Assembly: GCA_003153505.1 (NCBI GenBank)
Contig: PLZA01000059.1
Span: forward strand, 1 to 64,000
Direction of reading: 5' to 3'
DNA length: 64,000 nt
Origin: Candidatus Dormiibacterota bacterium
GTDB lineage: Bacteria > Chloroflexota > Dormibacteria > Aeolococcales > Aeolococcaceae
Below are positions 8,565-17,809 of this stretch, piece after piece. Made by a program: the position numbers and the translations under genes. Position 1 is the first letter of the stretch. Each line of letters begins with the position of its first letter. Below the pieces are notes generated by a model, which was not told where the DNA came from, searched no databases, and was given only the letters and a program-made list of their open reading frames with translations.

Positions 8565-9089
8565 GCGTGTCGCCGAACTGTCCGACTCGAGGTCGAGCCG
8601 GTAGCTGAGGAGCAGCGGTCCGCCCGGTCGCTGCTCCGTTCCGGTCGGTTCGAAACCGAGCTCGGTATAGAGCTGCCGCGCCGCGGTCATGAGGGGGTCG
8701 GTGTCGAGGGTCATCACGCGCTTGCCGTGGCGGCGCGCCATGTCGATGCAGGCGAGCATGAGCCGGCGCGCAATCCCACGTCCGCGGAATGCCGGGCTCA
8801 CCCCGAGCATGCGGACATGCGCCTCGGCGGGCGCGAGGGGCTCACTCGGCCCCGGACTGATTCGCGCATCGAGCTCGAGCGAGACAGAACCGGCGGCGAC
8901 GCCCCTGTCCAGGGCCACCAGCACGATCGCCTGCCTGGCGCGGCTGCCAACGTCGGCGATCCTCGCCAGGTAGGCGTCCCAGCCGGGCGAGTCCGCTTTC
9001 CAGAACTCGCGGAAGGCACTGGCCGTCGCCGCGCCCACGACTTCGTGCTCGGACTCCGCCAGCGGCCGGATCTCGATCTCATCAGGCAC
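8562..9089 (-). CDS. GNAT-family N-acetyltransferase
   Basis: This 175-residue acetyl-CoA-dependent transferase has an unknown acceptor. The acetyl-CoA pyrophosphate loop is recognisable in the block VRMLGVSPAFRGRGIARRLM, which has the Q/RxxGxG/A pattern. The fold then continues through MTLDTD and the usual C-terminal ARQLYTELGFEPTG. The frame is open to 9158, but the GTG at 9089 begins the domain properly (VPDEIEIRPL). It also lies six bases after a TACGGT box. The stop overlaps the promoter region of the WYL gene by a few bases. No operon partner indicates the substrate. Confidence 0.85.
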   Translation of the reverse strand: MPDEIEIRPLAESEHEVVGAATASAFREFWKADSPGWDAYLARIADVGSRARQAIVLVALDRGVAAGSVSLELDARISPGPSEPLAPAEAHVRMLGVSPAFRGRGIARRLMLACIDMARRHGKRVMTLDTDPLMTAARQLYTELGFEPTGTEQRPGGPLLLSYRLDLESDSSATR

Positions 9090-9095
9090 GGCACG

Positions 9096-9101
9096 ACCGT
9101 A
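9096..9101 (-). promoter_or_regulatory. -10 box TACGGT for the acetyltransferase gene
   Basis: TACGGT on the minus strand is separated by six bases from the GTG at 9089, matching the leaderless pattern seen throughout the window. Confidence 0.45.
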
Positions 9102-9142
9102 CGCGACAGCCACCTGTCGCCGGCGCCGCGCATCGTCACGAC

Positions 9143-9391
9143 ATGGACACAACGGCATCGGGTTCGGTCGACGACGTCACGGGCGAGGGAGCCTACCTTC
9201 GGCGCGCTCAGGCGCTGCTCGCAACGCGCGCGGAGCTCTTTCTGGCCGGCCCGGCACGGTCGATGCGGCTCGCCGGGATCCCCGGCCCGCCGCAGGACGG
9301 CGGCGGCGCGCTCCTTCGCCGGCGGAGCCGCCAGCTCACCCTGCCGCTGGCGCGCGAACGCACGCGCCCGCGAGCCAGGATGGTGCGCTGA
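9143..9391 (+). CDS. Small hypothetical protein coupled to the nuclease-helicase gene
   Basis: This 82-residue, arginine- and alanine-rich ORF has no recognised domain. It begins with an acidic MDTTASGSVDDVTGEGAYL stretch, continues with a helical segment and ends in a strongly basic tail. Its stop overlaps the start of the large nuclease-helicase gene as TGATG, the same coupling used by real gene pairs here, which argues that it is translated. A CATCGT box lies six bases before its ATG. It could be a small partner protein or only a translated leader. Confidence 0.45.
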   Translation: MDTTASGSVDDVTGEGAYLRRAQALLATRAELFLAGPARSMRLAGIPGPPQDGGGALLRRRSRQLTLPLARERTRPRARMVR

Positions 9392-12300
9392 TGCGATTCC
9401 TCGAGGACGGCTGTCCGGTGTACACGGCCACCGACCTGTGCGACTACCTGGCCTGCGGTCACCTCGTGGCCCTGAAGCGGCGGGTCGCGGCCGGAGAGTC
9501 GATACCGAGCGATCGGTCCGCGCTCAGCGAGGTCCTCGCCACCCTCGGCGCCGCGCACGAGCAGAGTCACCTCGACGCGCTCCGGGCGAAGGGGCTGCGG
9601 ATCAGGGCGTTCGAGGATGAGCGCGACCGGTATGCCAGCTCCGCGGCCGAACTGCGCGCGCTCGAAGCCGACACCGTCGCGGCGATGGGCGAGGGGTACG
9701 ACGTCATCTACCAGCCCACATTTTTTGACGGCCGCTGGATGGGCCGCGCCGACTTCCTGCTCCGCGTCGAGACGCCGAGTGCGCGGTGGCCGTGGGCATA
9801 TGCGGCCGCCGACGCGAAGCTCGCGCGTCGCGTCCGCTCCGAGGCGATTCTCCAGCTGTGCGAGTACTCGGCCCACCTCGAGCGGCTCCAGGGATCGGCA
9901 CCGGCTTCATTCCACGTGGTTCTCGGCGACGGCGTCGGGCACTCGTATCGGCTTGACGAGTTCTCCGCATACCACGCAACCGTGAAGCGAGACTTCGAGG
10001 CGACGATGGTCGCGGAGGCGGCAACAACCTACCCCGATCCGGTCGAGCATTGCGGGACCTGTGGCTTCGCAGCGCGCTGCGCCGCGCAGCGCAAGCACGA
10101 CGATCACCTGTCGCAGGTCGCGCGCATGCGTTCGGGACAGGTGATCGCGTTGCAGTCGGTGGGCATCGACACCATGACCGCGCTGGCGACGCTGTCAGCC
10201 GACGCTGAGGCCCCGCCGCGCATGAGCGCAGCCACGTTTCGCGAGTTGCGCGCCCAGGCTGCCTTGCAGCACGGCGGTGCTCATACCGATGGCGCGCCGC
10301 GCCACGAGCTGCTGGACGTCTGGGAGACCGGGCACGGACTGTGCGCACTGCCAAGCCCGTCGCCGGGCGATATCTTCTTCGACATGGAGGGCGACGGGCT
10401 CGCGCGCGATGTCCCGCTCGAGTACCTCTTCGGTGCGGTGGACATGCAGGGCACGTACCGTGCATGGTGGGGTCACGACGACGCCGGGGAACGGCGTGCC
10501 TTCGAGGGTTTCGTCGACTACGCGGTCGCGCAGCTCGATCGCCACCCCGATATGCACATCTACCACTACGCCGCCTACGAGAAGACGGCGCTGCGGCGGC
10601 TGATGAGCCGTCACGGCACGCGCGAAGAGGAGGTCGACCGCCTGCTCCGCAACGAGGTGCTCGTCGACCTCTACCGCGTGGTACGCCAGGGTGTGCGTCT
10701 GTCCACCGACTCCTACTCGCTGAAGAAGGTCGAGCGTTTGTACATGCCCGCGCGCGAGGAGTCGATCGCAGACGCCGCGGCAAGCATGGTGATGTATGAA
10801 CGCTGGTTGACCAGCCGGGAGGATGGGGAGGGAGATCAGGCGCTCCTCGACGAGATCGCGATGTACAACGAGCGCGACTGCGTGTCAACGGTGCTGTTGC
10901 GCGACTGGCTCGAGGCTCGTCGCGTCGAGGAGGAGGCGCTTCGGGGCGCCCCGATTGCGCGTCCGCCGGCCATCGAACGCGAGGTGCGCGATGCGTTGCA
11001 CGCGAAGATCGCCGCGACCCAGGCCGTTGCGTCTGCGCTCGGCGCCGATGTACCGGCGGACGCCGAGTCGCGGAGTGACGATGCGCAGGCCCGGTGGTTG
11101 CTCGCGCCCCTACTGTCGTATCACCGCCGTGAGAACAAGGTGAACTGGTGGCGCCATTTCGACCAGATCGCCATGAGTCCCGAGGAGCTCGAGCGCGACA
11201 CAAACGCGCTCGGCCCGCTGTCGATGATCGGCTCCCACGAGGACGGGCGCAGGATGATCGAGCGCTACCGGTTCGAACCGCAGGAGCACCGAATTGGCAT
11301 CGGTGACAATCCGCTCGACCCCGAGGCGGATCTCAACTGGGCACCCGTCGCCGGCGAGGTCTCGGACCTCGATTCGGCACGCGGGGAAATCACCCTGTCA
11401 CGAACGCCACGCCAGGCGGAGCGCGGATCGGTCCGGTTTCTGATTCCGTCGACGCCGATTCAGACGGACGCGCAAGAGCAGTCATTGCTTGACCTCGGGC
11501 GGTGGGTTCTCGCCAACGGCCCCGACGCCGATGGGCCCAATCGCGCCGGGCGCGACCTGTTGATGCGCCTGCCACCGCGCCTCGGCGACGGCACCGACTG
11601 CACGCTGCGCGGACCCGGTGAGACGGCGTCGCAGGCAGCAATCCGCGTGATCCTGGGACTGTGCGGTGGTTGCCTGCCGGTGCAGGGCCCGCCCGGGGCG
11701 GGGAAGACGCATATGGCCGCGCTTGCGGCCCTCACTCTGCTCAGGAACCGGCGGGGGCCTGTCGGGGTCACGGCGGTGACGCACAACGCGATTCGCATGC
11801 TGCTGGGCAAGATCGAGGAACTCGCTCCGTCCTTCGGTGTGCAGGTCCGCATGCAGCACCGCAAGGGCGATGGCACCAGTACGGCGGCGATACAGATCGC
11901 GCGGAGCAACGAGATCGTGGAAGGCGCAGTCGCCGACGCAACGGTCGACGTGGTCGGCGGAACGTCCTGGCTCTTCTCCCGACCGGAGTTCGAAGCCTCG
12001 TTCGACACGCTGTTCGTCGACGAGGCCGGCCAGATGTCACTCGCCGACACGCTCGCGGTGTCGCGTGCGGCACGCAACATCGTCCTTGTCGGCGACCCGC
12101 GGCAACTGGCGCAACCGCTGCAGGGGAGCCACCCGCCGGGAGTCGGGGTGTCGGCGCTCGACCACCTGCTCGGCGAGGACGTGACCATCGCTTCGGACCG
12201 CGGGGTGCTGCTCGACCGGACATGGCGGATGCACCCCGACGTGACCGCGTTCGTGTCGCGCTCCTTCTATGAGGGGCGGCTGGGATCGGAGCCCCAATGC

Positions 12301-12852
12301 TCGACACAGGCCGTACTCTTCGACGGCGTGCCGACAACCGGGCTCAGAACCTCCTTCGTCGAGCATCGGGCCGATCGGGTGCGATCCGATGACGAGGCCG
12401 AGCGGGTGCGCGTCGTCATCGGCCAGTTGCTTGCCGCCACGTGGCGCGACGACACCGGCCACGAGCGACCCCTGTCGCTCGAAGACATCGTGGTCGTCGC
12501 GCCCTACAACTCACAGGTCGCCTGCCTCGTCGAAGCGCTGCCATCGGGCGCGAGGGTCGGCACCGTCGATCGTTTCCAGGGGCAGGAGGCAGCGGTGAGC
12601 ATCTTCTCGATGGCGACGTCGAGCGTCGAGGACCTGCCCCGCAACCTCGAGTTCCTGTTCAGTCTCAACCGCCTCAACGTGGCGGTGTCACGGGCGCGCG
12701 GTCTGTCGGTGCTCGTCTGCTCGCCGGAGCTGCTGCGCGCGCGCTGCCACTCGCCCGAGCAGATGCGACTCGTCAACGCGTTATGCCGTTTCGTGGAGAT
12801 GGCGCAAGCCTGGAGCGTGGCCCCGGCGGGCGCGGCTATGCTGCCGCTGTGA
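9391..12852 (+). CDS. TM0106-type RecB-like nuclease fused to RNase H-like domain and Dna2/Upf1-type SF1 helicase
   Basis: This large 1153-residue nucleic-acid enzyme has three parts. Residues 1 to about 240 are a RecB-like nuclease of the TM0106 type, with cysteines at 17/22 and 221, 224 and 230 that could hold an iron-sulfur cluster. Residues about 325-520 are an RNase H-like 3'-5' exonuclease with FFDMEG (D331, E333) and the late YNERDC motif. Residues from about 750 on form an SF1B helicase. Its motifs are QGPPGAGKT near 764, FVDEAGQ near 875, VGDPRQL, RTWRMHP, DRFQGQE and NVAVSRAR. The combination indicates DNA end-processing or repair. It is coupled to the small upstream ORF and overlaps the downstream ClbS/DfsB-like gene. 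Confidence 0.88.
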   Translation: MRFLEDGCPVYTATDLCDYLACGHLVALKRRVAAGESIPSDRSALSEVLATLGAAHEQSHLDALRAKGLRIRAFEDERDRYASSAAELRALEADTVAAMGEGYDVIYQPTFFDGRWMGRADFLLRVETPSARWPWAYAAADAKLARRVRSEAILQLCEYSAHLERLQGSAPASFHVVLGDGVGHSYRLDEFSAYHATVKRDFEATMVAEAATTYPDPVEHCGTCGFAARCAAQRKHDDHLSQVARMRSGQVIALQSVGIDTMTALATLSADAEAPPRMSAATFRELRAQAALQHGGAHTDGAPRHELLDVWETGHGLCALPSPSPGDIFFDMEGDGLARDVPLEYLFGAVDMQGTYRAWWGHDDAGERRAFEGFVDYAVAQLDRHPDMHIYHYAAYEKTALRRLMSRHGTREEEVDRLLRNEVLVDLYRVVRQGVRLSTDSYSLKKVERLYMPAREESIADAAASMVMYERWLTSREDGEGDQALLDEIAMYNERDCVSTVLLRDWLEARRVEEEALRGAPIARPPAIEREVRDALHAKIAATQAVASALGADVPADAESRSDDAQARWLLAPLLSYHRRENKVNWWRHFDQIAMSPEELERDTNALGPLSMIGSHEDGRRMIERYRFEPQEHRIGIGDNPLDPEADLNWAPVAGEVSDLDSARGEITLSRTPRQAERGSVRFLIPSTPIQTDAQEQSLLDLGRWVLANGPDADGPNRAGRDLLMRLPPRLGDGTDCTLRGPGETASQAAIRVILGLCGGCLPVQGPPGAGKTHMAALAALTLLRNRRGPVGVTAVTHNAIRMLLGKIEELAPSFGVQVRMQHRKGDGTSTAAIQIARSNEIVEGAVADATVDVVGGTSWLFSRPEFEASFDTLFVDEAGQMSLADTLAVSRAARNIVLVGDPRQLAQPLQGSHPPGVGVSALDHLLGEDVTIASDRGVLLDRTWRMHPDVTAFVSRSFYEGRLGSEPQCSTQAVLFDGVPTTGLRTSFVEHRADRVRSDDEAERVRVVIGQLLAATWRDDTGHERPLSLEDIVVVAPYNSQVACLVEALPSGARVGTVDRFQGQEAAVSIFSMATSSVEDLPRNLEFLFSLNRLNVAVSRARGLSVLVCSPELLRARCHSPEQMRLVNALCRFVEMAQAWSVAPAGAAMLPL

Positions 12853-13562
12853 GCAGCGATTCGCTCAAGGACCGTCTGGTTCAGTCACTCCGTGCCGCGC
12901 GCGACAAGGAGGCTGCGCTGCTTGCTCTGGATGACGACTCGCCGCCTTCACACGCCGGCCAGTGGACCGCGAAGGACAACATCGCCCACCTCAACACCTG
13001 GCGCGACCACGGTGTCCGGGCGCTCGAGGCGGCACGCCGCGGAACGGCCTTCGAAGGGCCTGCCAATGACGCGGACCTGAACGCCCGCAACGCGGAGATC
13101 TACGACGCGCATCGCGGAGATACCGCGGCGGCGGTTCGCGCGGCCGCAAGCGAGACCTATGCAGCACTGATCGAGGCGGTGAATGCGTGCACTGAGGCGG
13201 ATCTGCTGCGCGAGCGCCCCGACAATGGCGGCCCCGTATGGCGCGTCGTGCCAGGGAATGGCCATGGCCATGTGGCCCAGCACCTCTCGTACTGGGCCGT
13301 CGAACACGGCGATCCCGCCGGTGCGGAAGAGGCCGCGAAGTGGGGCTACGCGCTCGACTCCGAGCTGTTCCCCGAGAACCAGCCGGTTGCCGATTACAAC
13401 TTCGCCTGCTTCTACGCGCGCAACGGTCGGGCCGAGGAGGCACTCCATTTGCTGGGGGCTGCCCTCCGGTCGCGTCCTGATCTGCGCGCCATCGCGCTCG
13501 AGGACGCGGACCTCGAGCCGATCCGCGACGACCCGCGCGTCGAGAGCCTGCTCGGCGCCTGA
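12849..13562 (+). CDS. ClbS/DfsB (DinB-like) family protein
   Basis: This 237-residue protein starts with a DinB-like four-helix domain. The SLKDRLVQSLRAARDKEAAL helix, the GQWTAKDNIAHLNTWRDH segment and a later HVAQHLSYWA helix resemble ClbS/DfsB proteins. Some of those are protective hydrolases and most have no known role. The C-terminal 70 residues (FACFYARNGRAEEALHLL and after) resemble a degenerate TPR hairpin. The GTG at 12849 overlaps the nuclease-helicase stop as GTGTGA, so the two are co-translated. The frame is also open far upstream inside that gene, but that part is a shadow. Confidence 0.72.
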   Translation: MSSDSLKDRLVQSLRAARDKEAALLALDDDSPPSHAGQWTAKDNIAHLNTWRDHGVRALEAARRGTAFEGPANDADLNARNAEIYDAHRGDTAAAVRAAASETYAALIEAVNACTEADLLRERPDNGGPVWRVVPGNGHGHVAQHLSYWAVEHGDPAGAEEAAKWGYALDSELFPENQPVADYNFACFYARNGRAEEALHLLGAALRSRPDLRAIALEDADLEPIRDDPRVESLLGA

Positions 13563-13633
13563 GCGACCGGCGCGATTGGAGCGCATGGGCTCGAGGCACC
13601 GGGACACTCCCCGATGCAGCATCGTGCCCGCCG

Positions 13634-14431
13634 TCAAACGCCGGGCGGTGTCACCCGCAGTCTGTCGATGAACAAACCCTGCAGCGAGCGGCCGATCGGG
13701 CCGCGCTCGTCATAGAGACGGCTGTGGGCGACACCGACCCCACGCGGATCAACGTCGGTGCTCGCGTCAAGGCAGATCCATTCGCCTTCGGGCTGGCGGT
13801 GGAGGTACACGGTCAGATCAGTGTTGATGAACAGGTACTGCCCCCACGGCAGCGCCGACGCAACGCCATTGCCGAAATCGGCCGCCGCCACCGCGCGTTG
13901 CAGCGGTGTCGTGGTCCGTCCCGCGACAACTGGATTCACCAGGCGCATCCACACCGTTGCCGGCCCCTGCTCGATGAACGACCCGTGCGCGTAGCGCATC
14001 TCGACGCCGGTCCGGTGGAAGGCCGGGTCGACACTCTCGGGCACGTGCGCCGTCGATGCTGCCGGCCCCGCGAACGGGACCTCGAGCGGTGGTTGCTCGC
14101 CGACGTCGAGATCCGCGATCCGCATGCGCCACGCGGTCGCGCGGCAGAGTTCCGTGTTGCCATCGGTGAGTGTCGCCGACAGCAACTGCACGCGCCGGCC
14201 TTCCCGCTCGATGCGCGCGGCGACCTCGACCGGGCGCAGCGGCACCGGCCGGAAGATCTCGACGGTGATCCGGACGACGGCCATCGGCGCTTCTGTCGGC
14301 AACGCTTCCATGACACCGGCCATGAGCGCAGCGGGCGGTCCGCCGTGCATGGCGGCGCGATCCCACGGCCCACGCGCATGGTCGCTCGGAACGTAGCCGC
14401 GCTTCTGCGGCGTGAAGAGCGCGTCGGACAT
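13634..14431 (-). CDS. TesB-like acyl-CoA thioesterase
   Basis: This is a 265-residue double hot-dog thioesterase, expected to hydrolyse acyl-CoA. The N-terminal half has the characteristic ARGPWDRAAMHGGPPAALMA and the VRITVEIFRPVP strand. The C-terminal half has the second hot-dog with ALPWGQYLFINTDLTVYLHR and ends in RGPIGRSLQGLFIDR, typical of the actinobacterial thioesterase-like family. I chose the ATG at 14431 because the family starts at MSDALFTPQ. ATG 14440 and GTG 14476 are in frame and possible. It is divergent from the alpha/beta hydrolase gene and downstream of, but convergent with, the ClbS/DfsB-like gene. Confidence 0.82.
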   Translation of the reverse strand: MSDALFTPQKRGYVPSDHARGPWDRAAMHGGPPAALMAGVMEALPTEAPMAVVRITVEIFRPVPLRPVEVAARIEREGRRVQLLSATLTDGNTELCRATAWRMRIADLDVGEQPPLEVPFAGPAASTAHVPESVDPAFHRTGVEMRYAHGSFIEQGPATVWMRLVNPVVAGRTTTPLQRAVAAADFGNGVASALPWGQYLFINTDLTVYLHRQPEGEWICLDASTDVDPRGVGVAHSRLYDERGPIGRSLQGLFIDRLRVTPPGV

Positions 14432-14489
14432 GGCGGCCATGGTGCCTGAAGCGAGGCTGGCAGCGGCGTACGCCACTCCGGCCGCCTGC

Positions 14490-14495
14490 TACGCT
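14490..14495 (+). promoter_or_regulatory. -10 box TACGCT for the hydrolase-MBL operon
   Basis: TACGCT lies eight bases before the GTG at 14504, with no ribosome binding site in between. Confidence 0.4.
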
Positions 14496-14503
14496 CCGTA
14501 CCA

Positions 14504-15358
14504 GTGGCGGTGAGACGCACGACCATAGCGGCGCGGGGCATGCGTTTCGACGCGCTCAGCGCAGGCCCGGCGGACGGCGAGCTGGTCCTCCTGCTCCACG
14601 GGTTTCCGCAGACCGGGACCTGCTGGCACGACGCGCTGAAAAGCCTCGCAGACGCCGGCTATCGGGCCGTCGCCCCCTCACAGCGCGGGTACTCCGAAGG
14701 CGCTCGCCCCCAGGGCGTCGAGGCGTATCGGGTGAGCGAGCTGTGTGCCGACGTGATCGCGATCGGCGCGGCACTCGGCAGGGATCGCTTCCACGTCGTC
14801 GGACATGACCGGGGCGGCACCGTCGCCTGGGCTCTGGCCGGCGATCATCCCCAAGTGGTGGCATCGCTGACCGCGGTCTCGACTCCGCATAGCGCCGCGT
14901 TGCGCCAGGCGCTCCGGGGGCGACAGCAGCGAGTGCGCATGGCGTACATCCCTGTGCTCCGGCTGCCGCTCATCCCCGAGTCGCTGATCGACGCCGCTGG
15001 CGGCATCGTGGCCGAGTCGCTGCTGACTGCCACTGGCCTCAGCCCCGCGCATGCGCATCGCGATATCACCGCGCTTCGCGCGATCGGAGCGACTGGTCCG
15101 TTGAACTGGTACCGAGCGCTCGGTACCGAGCGACCCCACGCCGCACCGGTGAGTGCGCCGGTGCTCCACGTGTGGAGCGACCAGGACCCGGTGTTCACGC
15201 GCGAGGCGACCGATCTGTCCGGCGAACACTGCACTGGCGAGTACCACCTGCTCGAGCTCGAGGGTGGATCGCACTGGATCCCCGACGAGCACTGGGCCGA
15301 CGTCGCGGACCTCTTCCTCGAGCACCTCGTCGCCAACCCAGTCGCTGCCGGCGGCTGA
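14504..15358 (+). CDS. Alpha/beta hydrolase, epoxide hydrolase/dehalogenase-like
   Basis: This is a 284-residue alpha/beta-hydrolase. The oxyanion-hole motif HGFPQTGTCWH is at about residues 29-39. The nucleophile elbow is VGHDRGG, with Asp instead of Ser, as in epoxide hydrolases and haloalkane or haloacetate dehalogenases. An acid is present in SDQDPVF and the catalytic histidine in GGSHWIPDEH. The substrate is unknown. Nine bases separate it from the metallo-beta-lactamase-fold gene, so they form an operon. GTG 14504 and GTG 14510 are both possible starts, and the TACGCT box favours the first. Confidence 0.87.
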   Translation: MAVRRTTIAARGMRFDALSAGPADGELVLLLHGFPQTGTCWHDALKSLADAGYRAVAPSQRGYSEGARPQGVEAYRVSELCADVIAIGAALGRDRFHVVGHDRGGTVAWALAGDHPQVVASLTAVSTPHSAALRQALRGRQQRVRMAYIPVLRLPLIPESLIDAAGGIVAESLLTATGLSPAHAHRDITALRAIGATGPLNWYRALGTERPHAAPVSAPVLHVWSDQDPVFTREATDLSGEHCTGEYHLLELEGGSHWIPDEHWADVADLFLEHLVANPVAAGG

Positions 15359-15367
15359 GACCCGCGC

Positions 15368-16435
15368 ATGAGCGGGATCGAGGTCACCGGTCTTGCGCAA
15401 CGTCGTTCGTGGGAATCCGTGGGATTGCCCGACGTCGAACAGGTGCGGCCGGGGCTCTGGTCTGTCCCCGTACCCCTGCCCAACAATCCACTGCGCTACG
15501 TCCTGGTCTACCTCCTCGAGCTGGATTCGGGAATCGCGGTGATCGACACCGGGTGGAGCACCGAGGAGGCCTGGAGCACGTTGGTTGCGGGCATGGCGGT
15601 CGCCGGGTACACGCCGCCCGACGTGCGGGCGATCCTCATCACCCACATCCACCCCGACCACTACGGGCTGGCGGGACGGCTGCGTGAAGCGTCGGGCGCA
15701 TGGGTCGCGCTCCATCCGGCCGATGCCGCGCTCATCCCGGCTCGCTACGGCCTCGGGCTCGAGCGACTGCTCGAGAACATGGATGCGCTGCTCGTCGAGG
15801 CGGGCGTGCCCGATGAAGTACGAGCCGAGCTGACGGGCGCGTCCATGGGGATTCGCGAATTCGTCGCAGCCGCCGAGCCGGACGTCCTCCTCGAGGACCG
15901 CGCCAGCGTGCCGCTCCCGGGATGGGACCTCGTGACGCTGCACACGCCGGGACACTCGCCCGGTCATGTCTGCTTCCTCGACCGCCGCGGCCGCCTGCTC
16001 TTCAGCGGCGACCACGTGCTCCCGCGTATCAGCCCGAGCGTGACCATGCACGCGCAGCAGCCGGTCAACCCCCTGGCGGATTTCCTTGACGCGCTCCGTG
16101 GCGTACGCGACCTCGATGTCGACGAAGTCCTGCCCGCCCACGAGTGGCGCTTCCGGGGCCTCGATGTCCGTGTCGACGAGCTGCTGGCTCATCACAGGCA
16201 GCGGCTCGACGAGACGTACGCAGCGATCAGCGGCGCACCGGGTCTCACCTGCTGGGAGACGACCTTGCGGCTTCGGTGGTCCCGCGACTGGTCGCAGATC
16301 GTCGGCTACATGCGACGAGCGGCGGTGGGCGAGACGCTTGCGCACCTCGTCCTGCTCGAGAGCTCGGGGCGGGTGCGTCGCGACGACGCCCGCCCGGTCC
16401 ACTGGTATCCGGCAGACGACAGCTCAGACCGTTGA
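15368..16435 (+). CDS. MBL-fold metallo-hydrolase
   Basis: This 355-residue metallo-beta-lactamase-fold enzyme has the zinc signature THIHPDHYGLAG followed by HTPGHSPGHV and FSGDHVLPRI. An invariant histidine lies in LPAHEWRF. A C-terminal winged-helix-like region of about 90 residues follows, as in the LACTB2-like branch, many members of which are thioester hydrolases or nucleases. It probably works with the preceding hydrolase in degradation of an organic substrate. The gene ends 12 bases inside the convergent MFS gene. Confidence 0.87.
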   Translation: MSGIEVTGLAQRRSWESVGLPDVEQVRPGLWSVPVPLPNNPLRYVLVYLLELDSGIAVIDTGWSTEEAWSTLVAGMAVAGYTPPDVRAILITHIHPDHYGLAGRLREASGAWVALHPADAALIPARYGLGLERLLENMDALLVEAGVPDEVRAELTGASMGIREFVAAAEPDVLLEDRASVPLPGWDLVTLHTPGHSPGHVCFLDRRGRLLFSGDHVLPRISPSVTMHAQQPVNPLADFLDALRGVRDLDVDEVLPAHEWRFRGLDVRVDELLAHHRQRLDETYAAISGAPGLTCWETTLRLRWSRDWSQIVGYMRRAAVGETLAHLVLLESSGRVRRDDARPVHWYPADDSSDR

Positions 16436-17809
16436 GACCACGCTGCCGACCGGCTTCGACCACAGCACGCTGACCACCCCGGTCAGGACTGACACCGCGA
16501 GCAGCAACAGCGCGACCGAGGTGATGCCCCGGCCCGAGGCGAAGACGAGCGACGTCAGGGCCACGCCCAGGGCCGTCCCCAGGCCGCGCGCCATGTTCAG
16601 GAGCCCGCCGGCCGCCCCCGCCCGCTGCCGCGGAGCCGCGGACATGGTCGCCGCGTTGTTGGCTGCGACGAACATTCCCATCCCGGCGCCGGCCACCGCC
16701 AGGGCCGCCACCAGCAGGTCGGTCCGGGTCGCCGAAGCCGCCAGCAACGCCATTCCGGCGGCGGTCAGGGCCATGCCCAGGCCGGTGGGAACCCGCGGAC
16801 CGATACGGTCGCGCATCGCACCGCCGAACGGCGCGACAACCGCCAGTGCGACCGGCAGCGCGCTCAACTCGAGCCCCGCCGCTACCGGTCCGACGTGACG
16901 GGAGTTCTCGAGAAAGAACGGGACGGCCACGAGGCAGCCGAAGAGCACCACGTAGGACAGCATTGCCGCCGCGATCCCCGCATCGAACGCCCGAACGCGG
17001 ATCAGCGCGGCGTCGAACACGGCCCCGGCGGCGCTCCGCTGGCGCGCAACGGCCGCGATCACCAGCGCGCAGGTGAGCACGATGAGCGAGGGCTCGGTCC
17101 AGGCGGGCGTTCCAGCTTCGGCCGCGAAGGAAAGGGCGGCCAGCAACGCTGCGGGGATTGCGGCGAGGAGCAGCGTTCCAGTTGGGTCGATGCGGCTCTC
17201 CGGATCGTGATGCGTGCTCCTGGGGAGGAGGAACCAGCCCAGTGCCAGTCCGATCAGCCCGATTGGGATGTTGACCAGGAAGATCAAGCGCCAGCCGCCG
17301 AGCGCCGTCAACGCCCCGCCAAGCGAGGGACCGACACACAGACCCAGCGCCTGCGCTGCCCCCTGGACCCCGAGCCCGGTGCCGAGCCGGCCGGGCGGGA
17401 GCACGTCGCGGATCAACGCGTAGGAGTTTGCCTGGAGCATCACTGCCCCAACCGCCTGCACGAGCCGGGCGAGCACGAGCAGGCCGAGCGACGGTGCGAG
17501 CGCGCAGGCTGCGGAGCCGGCAACGAAGATGCCGAAGCCGTACGTGTACAGCAGCTTGCGGCCGATCCGGTCAGCGATCCTGCCCACTGCCGCCACGGTG
17601 CCGGCCAGGACGAGCACGTAGATGAGAACAACCCATTCGACACCGGCGATGGATGCGTGTAGGTTGGAGCGGATGACCGGGAGCGCTGTGGCCACGATGC
17701 TCGCGTCCAGCTGGCCCATGAAGGCGCCGACGCAGACGGTTCCCACGGCGAGCCAGGGTGCGGCGTGGAGGGCTCGGATGCGTGCCGGGCGGCGCGGTTC
17801 GGTCAGCAT
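16424..17809 (-). CDS. MFS transporter, DHA2 (EmrB/QacA-like) family
   Basis: This 461-residue exporter is predicted to have 14 membrane segments, the DHA2 layout, and to use proton exchange to expel drugs or metabolites. Motif D1-like FMGQLDASIVATALPVI is in the first segment. Motif A GRIADRIGRK follows segment 2, and the motif C-like GVQGAAQALGLCVGPSLGG is in segment 5. The frame is open to 18016, but the ATG at 17809 places the start about 22 residues before the first membrane segment. The earlier 69 residues are basic and unlike the family. It converges on the MBL gene with a 12-base overlap. Confidence 0.88.
   Translation of the reverse strand: MLTEPRRPARIRALHAAPWLAVGTVCVGAFMGQLDASIVATALPVIRSNLHASIAGVEWVVLIYVLVLAGTVAAVGRIADRIGRKLLYTYGFGIFVAGSAACALAPSLGLLVLARLVQAVGAVMLQANSYALIRDVLPPGRLGTGLGVQGAAQALGLCVGPSLGGALTALGGWRLIFLVNIPIGLIGLALGWFLLPRSTHHDPESRIDPTGTLLLAAIPAALLAALSFAAEAGTPAWTEPSLIVLTCALVIAAVARQRSAAGAVFDAALIRVRAFDAGIAAAMLSYVVLFGCLVAVPFFLENSRHVGPVAAGLELSALPVALAVVAPFGGAMRDRIGPRVPTGLGMALTAAGMALLAASATRTDLLVAALAVAGAGMGMFVAANNAATMSAAPRQRAGAAGGLLNMARGLGTALGVALTSLVFASGRGITSVALLLLAVSVLTGVVSVLWSKPVGSVVSTV

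Noticed and set aside
9704-11203. Long 499-residue open frame on the minus strand inside the nuclease-helicase gene
   Set aside because: It is Arg/Ala/Pro-rich without any motif and lies wholly opposite a gene with clear domains, as is common in GC-rich DNA.
14678-16402. 574-residue minus-strand open frame opposite the hydrolase and MBL genes
   Set aside because: It spans two real genes with intact catalytic motifs and has no signature of its own.
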